Below, one piece after another: positions 28,975 to 36,654 of a DNA stretch of 64,000 bases (the stretch's first letter is position 1; each line of letters starts with the position of its first letter). The stretch spans positions 124,001 to 188,000 of the forward strand of contig SJCO01000014.1 of assembly GCA_005217565.1 (NCBI GenBank), written 5' to 3'. The notes under the pieces are model-generated. The model made no database searches and had not been told where the DNA came from. It saw only the letters and a list, made by a program, of their open reading frames with translations. The DNA comes from Puteibacter caeruleilacunae (GTDB lineage: Bacteria; Bacteroidota; Bacteroidia; Bacteroidales; Prolixibacteraceae). Made by a program: the position numbers and the translations under genes.

Positions 28975-29150
28975 ATGCGCTTTATGGCAGATACTGTTGG
29001 TAATTGTGGGAGAGGTGACGAAAATCCTGTGTGTGAGGGGATGATTCTTCCCTCATTTCTTTGTCAATAAAAAGTATTTTGTACATTAGTGGTGCAAAAG
29101 AAAGCATGCTAAATGAAAGAGCAATACGAAAACCCAATGAGATAAACTTA

Positions 29151-30311
29151 ATGAAAAACCTGAATTCTTTAAAACTGATCCCACTAATATTACTGTCGTG
29201 TGCTTCAATATTTACCTCCTGTAAAGACGATGATGATAATGTTCCGGAAGAGCCTTTAAAAGTTGAGCTTTTAAAGGGGAAGTACTTTGTGTGTGAAGGA
29301 GATCCTGGAAAGAGCAATGGAAGAATAGAGTGGATGAATAAAGATTTTAGTCGGCGAAATCCTGATATTTATAAAGAGGCAAACAATGAGGTGTTAGGAG
29401 GAAGAATTATGTCTTTTAAAGTGGTTGATACGCTTGGTTTTATTGTGTTGAATAATCCTTCGAAAGTTGAAGTTGTTCATATGCGTGATTTTACACATGT
29501 TCATACCATTAAAAACTTAGGTCATCCCAATGATGTGGTCTCTGCCGGAGGAGATAAAGTGTACATTTCCAATGGAAACGGTGTGCATGAAAAGGATACC
29601 ATCTATGTTTTTGATTATAAGAGCATGAACATTGTAAAGGAAATACCTGTGGGGAAAGGTCCAGGAAGAATGTCTTATAATTATGGAGCTGTGTTTGTTG
29701 CGAATCATGGAGGTGTTGAGATTAATGATATTGTGACAATATTAGATTGCGAAAAAGATGAAAATGAAGGGACAATTGAGGTGTATGAGCAACCTATTGA
29801 TGTTGTTGTGTATAGAAATAGCTTATGGGTGCTATGTAAGGGAACTCCGGTTTATTCTGAAGAATCAGAAGTTACATATAAGGGGGCGGCATTAACAAGG
29901 ATAAGTTTGGTGGGTAACCATAATGATTATCCTACAGTTATACCTATTAAAGGTTTCCATACTAATGCAACTAATTTATTGGAACATGGATATGGATCTG
30001 TTTATTGTGCTGCCAATATTCTATGTTGTTATAACGCATATAACGGTGAATATGAAGATGGGATCGCTGTAGGAGCATTTTATGGGGTGGCTATTGGTTC
30101 AGGACCAGAACCAGAACACTATGTGTCTAATGTTGAAACGGGAAGGGTTGATGTTTATCGCTATTTAGATACTGAAAAAGAGGAGAAATTAACAATAGAT
30201 GTTGGTCCCTTCGTAAATAGCGTCGTTTTTGTCTATGCCGATTTCGAGGAAGGAGCTAATTCGGATAATTCATGTGGGTATTATAATGAATATGGAGGTT
30301 ACGGTTATTAA
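29151..30311 (+). CDS. BtuG-like propeller lipoprotein, second copy
   Basis: The protein of 386 residues, from ATG 29151, is a lipoprotein (ASIFTSC) with an acidic linker (KDDDDNVPEEP) and a DUF5074/YncE-like propeller closely related to the preceding BtuG (shared VDTLGFIV, VEVVHM and VYISNGNG segments). It ends in an unusual Gly/Tyr-rich tail (GYYNEYGGYGY). It lies beyond the operon terminator, so it has its own promoter and is not obviously under the riboswitch. It may bind a different corrinoid or another ligand. An open frame extends upstream to 29061, but the lipoprotein signal supports the later ATG. Confidence 0.82.
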   Translation: MKNLNSLKLIPLILLSCASIFTSCKDDDDNVPEEPLKVELLKGKYFVCEGDPGKSNGRIEWMNKDFSRRNPDIYKEANNEVLGGRIMSFKVVDTLGFIVLNNPSKVEVVHMRDFTHVHTIKNLGHPNDVVSAGGDKVYISNGNGVHEKDTIYVFDYKSMNIVKEIPVGKGPGRMSYNYGAVFVANHGGVEINDIVTILDCEKDENEGTIEVYEQPIDVVVYRNSLWVLCKGTPVYSEESEVTYKGAALTRISLVGNHNDYPTVIPIKGFHTNATNLLEHGYGSVYCAANILCCYNAYNGEYEDGIAVGAFYGVAIGSGPEPEHYVSNVETGRVDVYRYLDTEKEEKLTIDVGPFVNSVVFVYADFEEGANSDNSCGYYNEYGGYGY

Positions 30312-30380
30312 ATGGAACAAAGCTTTGCACTAAGGAAGCAAAATCAGAAAATATAGAAATCTAATAATCTTTCAAAAAGA

Positions 30381-31172
30381 ATGAAAATTACGAACCTAAT
30401 TTTGACAGCACTAATTTGTGCTTTTGTAGTGGCGTGCGGATCTAAAGCACAGGAGAATGACAAAGGAGAGCAGCCTAAAAGCAATGTTGAGACTCCTGCC
30501 GACAATAAAGATGTGGTAGTTGAGAATCCAACACCTCCAACACCAGCTGCCCCTGAGATAAAGGTGGTACATGACACCATAATTGTTGGTGGTGCTAATA
30601 TCACACCAACAAAAATGAATGTGTTCTATGTAGGAGTGGATAATCCTGTAGTGGTATCAGCACCAGGTATACCTTCCGAAAAGATTAAGCCAGTTATTAC
30701 AGGAGGAGGTTCTATAAGATTCTCTGGAAAATCTGGTCAGTACGTAGTTCGCTGTAAAAGACCCGGTCGCAAAGTCAAAATAACAACGAATGCAGAGGTT
30801 AATGGAAAAAACGTAAACCTTGGATCGAACATTTTTAGAGTAAAACGTATTCCTGATCCGGTTGCAAAAGTAGGTGGGAAAAAAGGAGGGGTAATAGCTC
30901 GTAATATATTAAAGGCTCAGGCAGGAGTGGCAGCAGACTTAGAGAATTTCGATTTTAATGTGAAATTTGTTGTATCAAGCTTTGTTGTTTCTGCAACAGT
31001 GAGAGGGTATGAGGAAGAAGTAAAGTCTAATAGTTACAGGTTTACTCCAAAACAAAAGCAATTAATAGGTAAATTAAGGCCAAATAGTAAGGTCTATATT
31101 ACCGATATCAAGGCCAAAGGCCCAGATGGTTCAATCAGAAGTTTACCATCAATCGCATTTCGCTTGAAATAG
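30381..31172 (+). CDS. Lipoprotein consisting of an isolated GldM C-terminal domain (copy 1)
   Basis: The 263-residue product has a lipoprotein signal (FVVACGSK), an acidic/Pro linker (PTPPTPAAPEIKVVHDT) and then the periplasmic C-terminal domains of GldM: TKMNVFYVGVDNPVVVSAPG, FRVKRIPDPVAKVGGKKGG, and YITDIKAKGPDGSIRSLPSI. In type IX secretion GldM is an inner-membrane protein whose C-terminal domains reach the outer-membrane GldK/N ring. Here the transmembrane anchor and D1/D2 are missing, and a lipid anchor replaces them. A role as accessory or competing T9SS ring component is inference. The gene is followed by a hairpin (31194-31224) and an almost identical sister gene. Recognition of the domain is firm; no other gld genes are in the window. 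Confidence 0.88.
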   Translation: MKITNLILTALICAFVVACGSKAQENDKGEQPKSNVETPADNKDVVVENPTPPTPAAPEIKVVHDTIIVGGANITPTKMNVFYVGVDNPVVVSAPGIPSEKIKPVITGGGSIRFSGKSGQYVVRCKRPGRKVKITTNAEVNGKNVNLGSNIFRVKRIPDPVAKVGGKKGGVIARNILKAQAGVAADLENFDFNVKFVVSSFVVSATVRGYEEEVKSNSYRFTPKQKQLIGKLRPNSKVYITDIKAKGPDGSIRSLPSIAFRLK

Positions 31173-31193
31173 TATTAAATGTTTAAAATACAT

Positions 31194-31224
31194 GGGGAAC
31201 TTGATGATTGGAATTTGGTTCCCC
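31194..31224 (+). terminator. Terminator-like hairpin, unit 1
   Basis: GGGGAAC (31194-31200) pairs with GTTCCCC (31218-31224). A near-identical hairpin lies after copy 2 at 32089-32121; the T-run is short, so termination may be weak. Confidence 0.5.
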
Positions 31225-31286
31225 TATTACTCAAAGACAATCGTATTAATCCATTTGTACATCAATCTGAAAATCTTTCAAGAAGA

Positions 31287-32075
31287 ATGAAAATTACGAA
31301 CCTAATATTGACAGCACTAATTTGTGCTTTTATAGTGGCGTGCGGATCTAAAGCACAGGAAAATGACAAAGGAGAGCAGCCTAAAAGCAATGTTGAGACT
31401 CCTGCCGACAATAAAGATGTGGTTGTTGAGAATCCAACACCACCAACACCAGCTGCCCCTGAGATTAAGGTGGTACATGACACTGTAATAATTAAAGAAG
31501 CAAGTATTTCAGCAACAAAAATGAACGTGTTATATGCGGGTGTTGATAATCCAATTGTGATTTCTGTTCCTGGGGTACCAGCAGAAAAGCTAATGGTTCA
31601 AATGTCAAATGGAAACTATAGAAAGTTTGGAAGATCAGGGGAGTATATCGTTCGCCCTAGACAGGCCGGACGTAAAGTTTTCATAACTGTAAGTACAGAA
31701 ATTAATGGGAAAGAGGAACGGGTAGGAAGTAAGGAATTTAGAGTGAAGCGCATACCCGATCCTATTGCTTTAGTAGCAAACAAAAGAGGCGGGAAGATCC
31801 GTAAAAACCAACTTCTGGCACAGAGCGGGGTTTATGCAGAATTAAATGATTTCTATTTTGATACCAAATTTTCAGTTGTAGGTTTTTCTGTTTCTGCTAT
31901 TCGAAGTGGATATCTAGTGGAAGAAGTGTCAAAAAGTGGCAGGTTTACTAAGGCGCAGAGGGAACTTATGTGTTCCTTAGGCCTTGGTAACATTCTCTTT
32001 ATATCCAATATTAAAGCAATAGGACCAGACAGAATACCCAGATCTTTATCTCCGATTATATTTAGAATAGATTAG
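31287..32075 (+). CDS. Lipoprotein consisting of an isolated GldM C-terminal domain (copy 2)
   Basis: With the start at 31287 the product has 262 residues. The first 60 or so residues, including the lipobox and Pro-rich linker, are nearly identical to copy 1; the D3/D4-like part (KMNVLYAGVDNPIVISVPG, FRVKRIPDPIALVANKRGG, SNIKAIGPDRIPRSLSPI) has diverged widely. Family and topology are as for copy 1. Residues upstream of 31287 in the open frame come from the duplicated leader, including a relic of the start of the next gene, so they are not part of the protein. The contrast between the homogenised N-terminus and divergent C-terminus suggests different partners. Confidence 0.88.
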   Translation: MKITNLILTALICAFIVACGSKAQENDKGEQPKSNVETPADNKDVVVENPTPPTPAAPEIKVVHDTVIIKEASISATKMNVLYAGVDNPIVISVPGVPAEKLMVQMSNGNYRKFGRSGEYIVRPRQAGRKVFITVSTEINGKEERVGSKEFRVKRIPDPIALVANKRGGKIRKNQLLAQSGVYAELNDFYFDTKFSVVGFSVSAIRSGYLVEEVSKSGRFTKAQRELMCSLGLGNILFISNIKAIGPDRIPRSLSPIIFRID

Positions 32076-32088
32076 CATTAAAATACTT

Positions 32089-32121
32089 GGGGGAACTTGA
32101 TGATTGAGATCAGGTTCCCCC
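32089..32121 (+). terminator. Terminator-like hairpin, unit 2
   Basis: GGGGGAAC (32089-32096) pairs with GTTCCCCC (32114-32121), followed by TTTATA. It is the counterpart of the hairpin at 31194. Confidence 0.55.
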
Positions 32122-32140
32122 TTTATACCTAGACAATCGC

Positions 32141-32914
32141 ATGAATCCATTTTTAGATCAATATCAAAGTGCTTCAAATATCGAACTATTCCGGATAATT
32201 GACGACGCAGAGAATTATCAACCATTAGCGGTTGATGCAGCGCAGGCTATTATAGATTCTAGAAAATTGACAGAGGAGGAGGTTAATAGAGTAAAGGAAG
32301 AACTAGCGTTGATTCATCATGAGAAAATTCAAGACGAAGAGAGAAAACAATATTTTAAGCAATTGATCCTTCAAAAGTTTGATAACTTCATTGGCTTTGG
32401 AGATTTAAAGCAAGGAGAATCTGCTGAAAGTAATAAGACAATAGCAAGTATTGTTGTAGTATATGGAATTGCGTACGTGTTCATGATCTTTAGTCAGATT
32501 GATATCTTGCCAATGATGCTCTTTGAATTCAATGATTGGGACTATAGTACTTTTTTGTATTTTCTTCCAATTGTAATGCTTCCTATTGCCATTAGTTTAT
32601 TCTGGAAGAGAAAAAAAATAGGTTGGATTTTGTTGTCGTTTTATCTGATCAATAAGTGTGTAAGCACTGCGATCATGTTGGAAAGTGCGTTGAGAATGGA
32701 TGAAGCTAGTGATACCATCTTTGATAGTCTGTTCATCACTCCTTCAGTAAGTACTTGTGTGTTTTTATTGCTGTTCTATGGTGCGACTGTGTTGGTTATA
32801 GGAAGATCTGTTGTTAGAATGACCTTTAGTGTAAGTCGCTTAATGATGCTTATTGTCGTTGTAGTTGCCCTGATAGTCTCTGCTTTTATAGATGCACTTA
32901 TATTTCTGCTTTAG
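32141..32914 (+). CDS. Multi-pass membrane protein of unknown function
   Basis: The 257-residue product opens with a soluble helical segment (residues 1-85, MNPFLDQYQSASNIELFRII and YQPLAVDAAQAIIDSRKLTEEE), of the short repeat type often found before membrane domains in Bacteroidota. Four to five hydrophobic segments follow (IASIVVVYGIAYVFMIFSQI, FLYFLPIVMLPIAISLF, IGWILLSFYLI, CVFLLLFYGATVLVIG, LMMLIVVVVALIVSAFI). I recognise no catalytic motif. A decayed copy of its first codons is present at about 31250-31275, before the second GldM-like gene. Confidence 0.72.
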   Translation: MNPFLDQYQSASNIELFRIIDDAENYQPLAVDAAQAIIDSRKLTEEEVNRVKEELALIHHEKIQDEERKQYFKQLILQKFDNFIGFGDLKQGESAESNKTIASIVVVYGIAYVFMIFSQIDILPMMLFEFNDWDYSTFLYFLPIVMLPIAISLFWKRKKIGWILLSFYLINKCVSTAIMLESALRMDEASDTIFDSLFITPSVSTCVFLLLFYGATVLVIGRSVVRMTFSVSRLMMLIVVVVALIVSAFIDALIFLL

Positions 32915-32938
32915 TGAAATGATTAATTATATTATACG

Positions 32939-33061
32939 ATGAAATCTGAATTTAGAACATACATCTTTGAAGAAAGTAAACCACCAGAGAAACTACCATA
33001 TGGCTTAATCTTTGCGGTTCTTGTTGGAATTATTGTCTTAAACGTATGTGTCGGATTTTAA
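32939..33061 (+). CDS. 40-residue single-pass membrane peptide
   Basis: A short ORF encodes a charged N-terminus (MKSEFRTYIFEESKPPEKLP) followed by one hydrophobic helix (YGLIFAVLVGIIVLNVCVGF). It lies 24 bases after the preceding gene, and its stop overlaps the GTG start of the next gene by 14 bases, a coupling arrangement that supports translation. Function unknown. Confidence 0.5.
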   Translation: MKSEFRTYIFEESKPPEKLPYGLIFAVLVGIIVLNVCVGF

Positions 33062-33494
33062 AAGTAAGTGGATTAGTATACTTGCCATTATGGGACTTGC
33101 AATATTGAATTGGCATTGGCGATATGGAGGTTTCAAATATGGCGGAAACTTAGATCTTAATGGGTATTACTCAGATGAGATGGTAATGGATTGTGAAGGA
33201 GCTAAAATTGGAGATCAGAAATATCCTCTAAGTGAGATTAGTTCGATTACTATTACTTACAACGAGGTACATGGAGTCAGAGGCTGGAATATGATTAATG
33301 GTAATTTTAAGACCAATGGTGAATCCAACGAGATTATTATCAAGATGAATGATGGCACAGTCATTCGAAAATATTTTAAAATTGCATCGCATGGTCATCT
33401 GAAAGAATTGTTACGACTAACAGTTGTCTTAAAGGAAGAGATAATCATCCATAATAATTGGAAGATCAGAAGACTCACAAACCTTATGAAGTGA
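33048..33494 (+). CDS. Small membrane-associated protein of unknown function
   Basis: The 148-residue product starts with a short basic segment and one hydrophobic stretch (WISILAIMGLAILNW), then a soluble domain of beta-strand-like segments (YYSDEMVMDCEGAKIGDQKY, SSITITYNEVHGVRGW, NEIIIKMNDGTVIRKYFKI). This is somewhat like a small PH-like or DUF sandwich, but I do not recognise the family. The start is GTG; no ATG fits the same frame before residue 15 (33090). It overlaps the preceding 40-residue ORF and is probably cotranscribed. Confidence 0.62.
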   Translation: MSDFKSKWISILAIMGLAILNWHWRYGGFKYGGNLDLNGYYSDEMVMDCEGAKIGDQKYPLSEISSITITYNEVHGVRGWNMINGNFKTNGESNEIIIKMNDGTVIRKYFKIASHGHLKELLRLTVVLKEEIIIHNNWKIRRLTNLMK

Positions 33495-33598
33495 TTGAAA
33501 CAGATTTCCCTGTCGAAATTGTACCATGATTATTATTGTTTGTTTGGATATCTTTTTTAATTTAGTTTTTGAATATAATTTTAACTAAACAACCAACA

Positions 33599-33904
33599 AT
33601 GAAAGGCCTAACTATCGTATTATTTCTTGCGATTTATTTGCTTTCTACAGTATCTGTTGCACATGAAAATGATGTGATTAAAGGAACGGTAAGAGAAGGT
33701 TCTGAGAAATATGGAATCCCAGGCGTGACAGTATCTGTAAAAGTCAATGATAAAATATATTCTCAAGTAGTATCAGAAGCTGATGGGAAATATAAGATAG
33801 CTGTTCCTGATTCATTAGAAAGCTTTACATTGGTATACTCATTCATTGGAATGAAGACCAAGGAGATAGAAATTAATAGAAAGAAAGATAAGCATGCTAA
33901 ATAA
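33599..33904 (+). CDS. Secreted CarboxypepD_reg-like beta-sandwich protein
   Basis: From ATG 33599 the product has 101 residues: a signal peptide (STVSVAHEN) and one carboxypeptidase-regulatory-like domain (IKGTVREGSEKYGIPGVTVS, ADGKYKIAVPDSLESFTLVY, SFIGMKTKEIEIN). This domain usually occurs at the N-terminus of SusC-like receptors; here it is alone. The end overlaps the next gene by 11 bases. This gene appears to head the long run that continues through the radical SAM and FloA-like genes. Confidence 0.75.
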   Translation: MKGLTIVLFLAIYLLSTVSVAHENDVIKGTVREGSEKYGIPGVTVSVKVNDKIYSQVVSEADGKYKIAVPDSLESFTLVYSFIGMKTKEIEINRKKDKHAK

Positions 33905-34466
33905 GTGTAAGTATATTGGATTAAAGCGGACTTATTCTGTTCTAAACTATCTAACAAACAACTTCAGATTATCTTTCTTGATTAAGATAAAAATAGCCGT
34001 TGGGCTTGCTTTGATCAGTACCGTGGATGCGAATGCACAGAAGAAGGTTGACTTTCCCAATACAGAAAATAAAGTTGATACCTTAAATTTAGATGTTGAA
34101 CTTGAGGAAGATGATAGCTTTACTTTGTGCTATGAGGTGGTCGTGGTGAGAAGAAGATATAGGCAGAAAGATCCTAAATTTAAAGGAGGGCAGCATGCGT
34201 TAAATAAGTTTGTCCGGGAAAATGTGAGCTATCCCCAGGAAGCAATTGATAATGATATAGAAGGAAATGTTGCCGTAAATGTGAGCATTGACGAAGAAGG
34301 GAATGTGACGAATGCTTATGTTGTAAATGCAATTGGACATGGTTTAGACGAAGAGGCCTTGAGACTTGTAAGAATGATGCCAAAGTTTAAGCCTGGCAAG
34401 GCATATGGAAAAGTAACAGAGCAGAATAAAACCATTGTGATACATTTTGAGATGCCTAAAAAGTGA
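33894..34466 (+). CDS. TonB C-terminal domain protein with signal peptide
   Basis: The 190-residue product has an N-terminal hydrophobic stretch that ends in STVDANAQ-K, like a cleavable signal peptide. After an acidic segment it has a TonB_C domain (residues 105-188): FKGGQHALNKFVRENVSYPQ, NIEGNVAVNVSIDEEGN-type strands and HFEMPKK at the end. A classical TonB is held in the inner membrane and has a Pro-rich linker, both absent here. A periplasmic soluble protein or one attached by another partner is possible; an uncleaved signal is the alternative. It overlaps genes on both sides and is probably part of the same operon. Confidence 0.78.
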   Translation: MLNKCKYIGLKRTYSVLNYLTNNFRLSFLIKIKIAVGLALISTVDANAQKKVDFPNTENKVDTLNLDVELEEDDSFTLCYEVVVVRRRYRQKDPKFKGGQHALNKFVRENVSYPQEAIDNDIEGNVAVNVSIDEEGNVTNAYVVNAIGHGLDEEALRLVRMMPKFKPGKAYGKVTEQNKTIVIHFEMPKK

Positions 34467-35449
34467 GAGAGGAGCTTCTAAATATTAATTTTGAAATCAC
34501 CAATACTTGTAATCAGAATTGCCTTTACTGTTATAATAAGCATAATCGAGGTGAATTTGCCGGAAATCCGATGAGGACACTTCTGAGGCTCTTTGAAATA
34601 GCTGATATTAAACAGTTGACAATTACCGGAGGAGAACCTACAACTTCAAAGCATTTGTTGGAGTGTGTTGTTCATGCACGATTGCAAGGTGTAAAGGTGG
34701 TTGTTATAACTAATGCTTCTTTAGTGAAGAAAAAGTTGTTTAAACAGCTAATAAAAGCAGGGGTGTCACAGTTTCAAGTGACGGTGAATTCGAGTGTTAA
34801 TGCTATTCATGACAAGATGGTTGCAATAAATGGAGCCCTTCAAAATACACTCGAGAACATTTCATTCATTAAAAAGAATGGAGGGGAGGTTATTCCTTCA
34901 ATCATTTTAACTACACAAAATGTAGGATCATTAGAGGATACAGTTGATCTATTCCAGCGCCTTGAGCTCAGAACTATAATGGTTAATCGATACAATATCA
35001 GTAAAGGAGATTTTTCAAAAGAGTTGACTTTGTCGACGGATCGGTTAAGAGAGTGTTTTCAACGAATCGATACCTTGGCGAATGTACACGATCTCACTGT
35101 AACGTCTAATGTATGTACACCATTTTGTATCTTAAATCCGAAACATTATCCGAATATACAGTTTGGGGCGTGTCCCGACGATCCTAAATTTAAACCAATA
35201 ACGATAGATTTCTCAGGCGATGTTCGTTTGTGTAACCATTCTCCCCGAGTTGTAGGAAATATCTTTCGTGAAACATTTAATGAGATGCTTTATTCAAGTT
35301 ATGCCAATAGTTGGGTAGCAAACATTCCAACGTACTGCGCAGATTGTAAGGAGTATGATGATTGTAAGGGTGGTTGCAAAGCGGCATCCGAACAGATATA
35401 TAATAGTAACTTGATTGTTGACCCAATTTTAGATTATAATGCTAGATAA
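34463..35449 (+). CDS. Radical SAM/SPASM domain protein
   Basis: The 328-residue enzyme has the radical SAM CxxxCxxC motif (Cys16, Cys20, Cys23 in TCNQNCLYCY), the GGEP motif (TITGGEPT) and a C-terminal SPASM-like cysteine cluster (YCADCKEYDDCKGGC). SPASM enzymes carry extra Fe-S clusters and usually modify peptides or proteins, for example in RiPP maturation or sulfatase activation. Here the sequence departs from the sulfatase-maturing type, and no obvious precursor peptide sits next to it. The start is GTG within the overlapping GTGA of the TonB_C gene, so it is translationally coupled to it. Substrate is unknown; the neighbouring small secreted proteins are candidates. Confidence 0.88.
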   Translation: MREELLNINFEITNTCNQNCLYCYNKHNRGEFAGNPMRTLLRLFEIADIKQLTITGGEPTTSKHLLECVVHARLQGVKVVVITNASLVKKKLFKQLIKAGVSQFQVTVNSSVNAIHDKMVAINGALQNTLENISFIKKNGGEVIPSIILTTQNVGSLEDTVDLFQRLELRTIMVNRYNISKGDFSKELTLSTDRLRECFQRIDTLANVHDLTVTSNVCTPFCILNPKHYPNIQFGACPDDPKFKPITIDFSGDVRLCNHSPRVVGNIFRETFNEMLYSSYANSWVANIPTYCADCKEYDDCKGGCKAASEQIYNSNLIVDPILDYNAR

Positions 35450-35455
35450 CACTTT

Positions 35456-36085
35456 ATGGAAATACCTAAGATAATATTGAATAACTTTTTTACCAGGCAT
35501 AGTCTTGAACAAATTGATGATTTTCCAATGAATATTCTAAGTAAGCGGTTGCAAGCAATGGTTGCTGATTTGAGTTTCAGTATGGTTGTTTTTTTCCCTT
35601 TGTTCTTACTTCTGATTATCTCCTTCTTTATTGTAGAAGCCTTCAGTCTTGAGTCGGAACCTTCAATTTTAAGTCCTATTGCCTATGTACTAATGCTTGT
35701 ATGGCAATTTGTATTATTGAATAAAGATATTGCAAATGGCATGAGTGCAGGAAAAAGAACATTTGGCTTCAAAATTATCGATTTTAAAACGAAGCAGGAG
35801 GCTTCACAGATGCAATGTATGTTACGAAATGTAACCATGTTTGTTTGGCCACTGGAAGTATTAGTGACAGCATTCAATTCTAAACGAAGAATTGGCGATT
35901 TGATCGCAGGAACAGAGGTGGTGGAATGGGAAAAACATGATTTGGAATCACTGAGAGAAGATCTTGAGTTAATAGAGAAAATGCCGGTTAGAGTTTTAAT
36001 TACCTCGTCAGTCTTAGCTGTCCTACTCATATATCTTCAAGTAAATTTCAATTTTATATTCAGTATAATAGAGATTTTTAATTAA
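35456..36085 (+). CDS. RDD family membrane protein (copy 1)
   Basis: The 209-residue product has three or four hydrophobic segments and an RDD-like core containing the GKRTFGFKIIDFKTKQEAS motif and the FNSKRRIGDLIAGTEVVEWE stretch, typical of RDD family proteins. Function of RDD proteins is varied and poorly defined. It starts 6 bases after the radical SAM stop. The core is nearly identical in DNA to copy 2 at 37321, while flanks diverge. Confidence 0.8.
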   Translation: MEIPKIILNNFFTRHSLEQIDDFPMNILSKRLQAMVADLSFSMVVFFPLFLLLIISFFIVEAFSLESEPSILSPIAYVLMLVWQFVLLNKDIANGMSAGKRTFGFKIIDFKTKQEASQMQCMLRNVTMFVWPLEVLVTAFNSKRRIGDLIAGTEVVEWEKHDLESLREDLELIEKMPVRVLITSSVLAVLLIYLQVNFNFIFSIIEIFN

Positions 36086-36092
36086 GAGGAGT

Positions 36093-36635
36093 ATGATTAA
36101 GCGATTCATTAGCCCTTTTAGATTATTGCTGTTACTACTTCAACTGTCTTTTGTAAGTTGTGCTGATTATACTAGTAAAAAAAAGGTTGTGCTTCACCAT
36201 TATTCTGATAATAAAATAGTGAAATCTGATAGTATTGATCTAGTACTAGAGAGGAAGGAAACAGGAGTTAAATATTTATACACATCAGGAGTCGACACTT
36301 TAGCGTGTTCTTTTCTGAAATCTAGTGACTCAACTTTTATATATCAGAAAAAGAGCTGTCCATTGGAGTCGACAAAGATTGTTTGCATTAATAATCATTC
36401 GTATTGTGTAGAAAAATATTTATACGATGAAACTGATATTATTGATGAGGAATGTGATTTGTTCTACTGCAAGGAATATGGATTACTAATCTTATATGAT
36501 CGTGGGTGGTGTAATTTGGTTATTACCATTGAATATGATGCGATAGCTGAAAAAATAATTGAAACTGTTTTTTCTGATACAACTGGATTTTATTTGGGGA
36601 ATTTATCCATTCCTCCTCCATTAAATAGAGAATAA
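36093..36635 (+). CDS. Lipoprotein of unknown function
   Basis: The 180-residue product has a lipoprotein signal (LLLQLSFVSCAD) and a mature part rich in short strands (KKVVLHHYSDNKIVKSDSID, VKYLYTSGVDTLACSFL, YGLLILYDRGW). It contains several cysteines (SCPLESTKIVC, EECDLFYC). I recognise no family. It lies 7 bases after the RDD gene. Confidence 0.65.
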   Translation: MIKRFISPFRLLLLLLQLSFVSCADYTSKKKVVLHHYSDNKIVKSDSIDLVLERKETGVKYLYTSGVDTLACSFLKSSDSTFIYQKKSCPLESTKIVCINNHSYCVEKYLYDETDIIDEECDLFYCKEYGLLILYDRGWCNLVITIEYDAIAEKIIETVFSDTTGFYLGNLSIPPPLNRE

Positions 36636-36654
36636 TGCTTTAATTAAAATTAAC

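Noticed and set aside
29061-29150. Upstream extension of the second BtuG-like gene
   Set aside because: The lipoprotein signal begins at 29151; the extension has no signal or similarity.
31179-31286. Upstream extension of the second GldM-like lipoprotein
   Set aside because: It is made of the duplicated hairpin and relic of the next gene; the lipobox signal begins at 31287.
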